This document shows positions 32,699 through 34,531 of a stretch of DNA of 34,531 nt, piece after piece. The position numbers and the translations under genes are program-made. The notes beneath the pieces were generated by a model. The model did no database searches. It saw only the letters and a program-made list of their open reading frames with translations, and was not told where the DNA came from. The stretch comes from Streptomyces sp. CBMA156 (GTDB lineage Bacteria > Actinomycetota > Actinomycetes > Streptomycetales > Streptomycetaceae): the NCBI RefSeq assembly GCF_014596515.1, contig NZ_MSJQ01000452.1:1-34531 (forward strand). Direction: 5' to 3'. How positions within the stretch are numbered: the first letter of the stretch is position 1; each line of letters begins with the position of its first letter.

Positions 32699-33661
32699 AT
32701 GGCTGAGATTCTCGTCCTGGTGGACCACGCCGACGGTGCGGTCCGCAAGCCGGCCCTGGAGCTGCTGACCCTGGCCCGCCGCATCGGCGAGCCGTCCGCC
32801 GTCGTCCTCGGCGCCGGTGCCGCCGCGGCCGACATCGCCGCGAAGGCCGGCGAGTACGGCGCGGCGAAGGTGTACGTCGCCGACGGCGCCGAGTACACCG
32901 ACCTGCTGGTCGTCCCCAAGGTGGACGCCCTGGCCCAGATCGCCAAGGCCGGCGACGCCGCCGCCGTGCTGGTGACGTCCTCCGGCGAGGGCAAGGAGAT
33001 CGCCGCCCGCGTCGCGCTGCGGATCGGCTCCGGCATCATCACCGACGCCGTCGACCTGGAGGCCGGTGACGGCGGTCCGGTCGCCACCCAGTCGGTGTTC
33101 GCCGCGTCCTTCCAGGTGAAGTCCAAGGTCACCAAGGGCGCGCCGGTCATCACGGTCAAGCCGAACTCCGTCGCGCCGGAGGCCGCTCCGGCCGCCGGGG
33201 CCGTGGAGAACGTGGCCGTGGAGTTCACCGGCAACGCCGCGACGGTCACCTCGCGCACCCCGCGGGTCTCCTCCGGCCGCCCGGAGCTGACCGAGGCCGC
33301 CATCGTGGTCTCCGGTGGCCGTGGTGTCGGTGCGGCCGAGGGCTTCGGCGTGGTCGAGGAGCTCGCGGACGCGCTGGGCGCGGCCGTCGGTGCCTCGCGT
33401 GCCGCCGTGGACGCCGGCTGGTACCCGCACAGCAGCCAGGTCGGCCAGACCGGCAAGCAGGTCTCCCCGCAGCTGTACATCGCGGCGGGCATCTCGGGCG
33501 CCATCCAGCACCGGGCCGGCATGCAGACCTCGAAGACCATCGTGGCCGTCAACAAGGACCCCGAGGCCCCGATCTTCGAACTGGTCGACTACGGCGTGGT
33601 CGGCGACCTCTTCCAGGTGCTGCCGCAGCTCACCGCCGAGGTGAAGGCCCGCAAGGCCTGA
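32699..33661 (+). CDS. etfA: Electron transfer flavoprotein subunit alpha
   Basis: The protein has 320 residues, normal length. GGAG lies a short distance before ATG 32699. The N-terminal domain begins AEILVLVDHADG. The C-terminal FAD domain carries SGGRGVG at 205-211, GWYPHSSQVGQTGK around 240-253 and LYIAAGISGAIQH, which hold the FAD. EtfA forms the cytosolic EtfAB dimer and takes electrons from acyl-CoA dehydrogenases. Such a dehydrogenase gene starts at 34396, and both loci share the same operator motif. A 19-bp perfect stem-loop ends the transcript. Confidence 0.97.
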   Translation: MAEILVLVDHADGAVRKPALELLTLARRIGEPSAVVLGAGAAAADIAAKAGEYGAAKVYVADGAEYTDLLVVPKVDALAQIAKAGDAAAVLVTSSGEGKEIAARVALRIGSGIITDAVDLEAGDGGPVATQSVFAASFQVKSKVTKGAPVITVKPNSVAPEAAPAAGAVENVAVEFTGNAATVTSRTPRVSSGRPELTEAAIVVSGGRGVGAAEGFGVVEELADALGAAVGASRAAVDAGWYPHSSQVGQTGKQVSPQLYIAAGISGAIQHRAGMQTSKTIVAVNKDPEAPIFELVDYGVVGDLFQVLPQLTAEVKARKA

Positions 33662-33677
33662 TCCCCGCGGGAGGTTC

Positions 33678-33718
33678 GGAGGGCGTGGCACCGAGTACCA
33701 CTCGGTGCCACGCCCTCC
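33678..33718 (+). terminator. Terminator after etfA
   Basis: A 19-bp perfect stem (33678-33696 with 33700-33718) closes over a 3-nt loop, 17 bp after the etfA stop. Its top, GGCACCGAGTACC, differs by one base from the operator motif of this region; I treat that as chance. Confidence 0.9.
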
Positions 33719-33786
33719 GCCGTTCCCCGGTGCCGGGCAGCGGAGCCCCCGGCGGACCCGGGCGAGCGCCGGCGGACCCCCGCGCC

Positions 33787-34224
33787 TCACTCCGTGACGA
33801 ACGCCGCGAGGTGCTGGGTGAAGCCGCCCTGGGTGGGCGGCAGCGGGCGCGGCTCCGGGTCCTGCACCGGCGGCGGCCCCTCCATCGGCAGCAGCCGCAG
33901 CTCGGGCTGGTCGGAGTCGGCGGAGGAGAGCAGCCGCACCCGGGTGCCGACCGGGACGGTGCTGCGCATCCCGTCCACGATGCACCAGACGTCGAAGCCC
34001 TCCGCCATGCGGATCAGGGACTTCTGACGGACCAGCGGCGTCCTGGCCTGCTCGACGGCGCAGCGCCGGACCACGCCGGTGCCCTCGCTCGGCTCCAGCC
34101 GCAGGTCGGTGGAGCCGCAGGTCGGGCAGAGCAGCCGCTGGAAGGTCGGGTTGTTGCACCACGCGCAGCGCTGGAAGTACAGCGTCGTGCTGCGGGTGTC
34201 GGCATCGATGGCTGAGTGGACCAC
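33787..34224 (-). CDS. Zn-ribbon / OB-fold (DUF35) domain protein
   Basis: The protein has 145 residues and starts at GTG 34224, with GGGAG at a good distance. The upstream open frame runs through the divergent promoter and was excluded. The N-terminal rubredoxin-like zinc ribbon is CAWC (about residues 20-23) and CPTC (34-37). An OB-fold follows, with GTGVVRRCAVEQARTP and, later, PVGTRVRL. In acyl-CoA metabolism, such proteins bind CoA thioesters and work with thiolase- or dehydratase-like partners. The neighbouring divergent gene encodes an acyl-CoA dehydrogenase, which fits. Two operator copies lie in its promoter. Confidence 0.85.
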   Translation of the reverse strand: MVHSAIDADTRSTTLYFQRCAWCNNPTFQRLLCPTCGSTDLRLEPSEGTGVVRRCAVEQARTPLVRQKSLIRMAEGFDVWCIVDGMRSTVPVGTRVRLLSSADSDQPELRLLPMEGPPPVQDPEPRPLPPTQGGFTQHLAAFVTE

Positions 34225-34295
34225 GCTGTCATCTCCCTGCGCTCGGGCCGGTTCGTTCGGCGGAAGTTCGGCAGAAGTTCGGCACGAAAAGGATA

Positions 34296-34333
34296 GGGAA
34301 CTCAGTGCCGCCAAGGGAAGGCACTGAGTTCCC
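34296..34333. promoter_or_regulatory. Facing operator pair in the DUF35/acyl-CoA dehydrogenase gap
   Basis: GGAACTCAGTGCC at 34297-34309 and GGCACTGAGTTCC at 34320-34332 are mirror copies, so the whole forms a perfect 14-bp inverted repeat with a 10-bp spacer. On the minus strand, TATCCT (34295-34290) next to it is a plausible -10 box for the DUF35 gene. Confidence 0.65.
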
Positions 34334-34350
34334 TTTTTGCCTTGCGCATG

Positions 34351-34373
34351 CATAATGAAGGGTACTGAGTACC
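34351..34373 (+). promoter_or_regulatory. Acyl-CoA dehydrogenase promoter -10 box and operator
   Basis: CATAAT at 34351-34356 is a good -10 box. The operator GGTACTGAGTACC (34361-34373), with perfect 6-bp arms, covers the predicted transcript start. The -35 area would fall inside the preceding operator copy. Confidence 0.6.
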
Positions 34374-34395
34374 GTCGTGAACAGGAGTGGCGATC

Positions 34396-34531
34396 ATGAG
34401 CCAGGACTTCGATCTCTTCCGTATCTCCGAGGAGCACGGGATGCTCCGTGAGGCGGTGCGTTCGCTGGCCGAGGCGAAGATCGCTCCGTTCGCGGCGGAG
34501 GTGGATGAGCAGGGGCGGTTCCCGCAGGAGG
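34396..34531 (+). CDS. Acyl-CoA dehydrogenase, N-terminus (3' partial)
   Basis: The first 45 codons are visible before the window ends. AGGAG lies 8 nt before ATG 34396. The translation begins MSQDFDLFRISEEHGMLREA and continues with AEAKIAPFAAEVDEQGRFP, the typical start of acyl-CoA dehydrogenases (helix domain before the FAD-binding beta domain). The catalytic Glu and the substrate-binding part lie outside the window, so chain-length preference cannot be judged. Its electrons would pass to EtfAB encoded upstream. Confidence 0.88.
   Translation, partial: MSQDFDLFRISEEHGMLREAVRSLAEAKIAPFAAEVDEQGRFPQE

Noticed and set aside
33687..33709. GGCACCGAGTACC at the top of the etfA terminator as a seventh operator
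   Set aside because: It differs at a position constant in all six copies and is fully explained by the terminator stem.
34296..34338. Perfect 14-bp stem followed by TTTTT as an intrinsic terminator
   Set aside because: It lies upstream of both divergent promoters, with no gene reading into it, and its arms are two copies of the operator motif found at five other points or promoters. An operator role explains it better.

Overview
The window is very GC-rich, has strong G/C bias at third codon positions, and carries gene families typical of Streptomycetaceae: a SARP/AfsR regulator, a STAND/TPR NTPase, secreted M9 collagenases, F420-type PPOX and a DUF1876 protein. It reads as chromosomal DNA of a Streptomyces or Kitasatospora. 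No tRNA, rRNA, insertion sequence, phage gene or CRISPR array was seen.

Layout. 1-3425: the membrane/extracellular end of an anti-sigma-like protein, two unknown small genes, a DUF1990-yndJ pair behind a promoter with two palindromic operators, and a DUF1876 gene. 3543-7575: a PPOX flavoenzyme, a decayed qcrB (cytochrome b) fragment, a tetR-MFS drug-efflux pair with candidate operators, and a Uma2 nuclease pseudogene with a large internal deletion. 7699-10470: VOC protein, hemerythrin, a TIGR03086/DinB-like protein and DoxX, the last two divergent across a pair of palindromes 40 bp apart. 10768-15749: two tandem secreted collagenases, duplicated together with promoter and terminator. 15834-18528: PP2C phosphatase, then a coupled luciferase-like monooxygenase/FMN reductase pair (CE1758/CE1759 type).

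18743-24041 is the most distinctive part. An aspartate:alanine antiporter (aspT) and an aspartate 4-decarboxylase (aspD) are followed after 14 bp by a Dyp-type peroxidase ending in an encapsulin cargo peptide, and then by a family 1 encapsulin shell gene. The four genes look like one transcription unit that joins a proton-consuming aspartate/alanine cycle to a peroxidase nanocompartment.

24203-31495: a large SARP-NB-ARC-TPR regulator, a divergent STAND/TPR protein interrupted by an in-frame amber codon, and a translationally coupled pair on the minus strand (GT-B/CDP-glycerol transferase-like protein plus an unknown protein). 31868-34531: etfB-etfA, a DUF35 zinc-ribbon/OB-fold protein and the start of an acyl-CoA dehydrogenase. 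Six copies of the palindrome GGNACTSAGTNCC lie in the two intergenic regions here and suggest one regulon for electron-transfer flavoprotein and acyl-CoA oxidation.

Start sites were chosen from Shine-Dalgarno sequences and overlaps. Family names come from motif recognition by eye; no database search was run.
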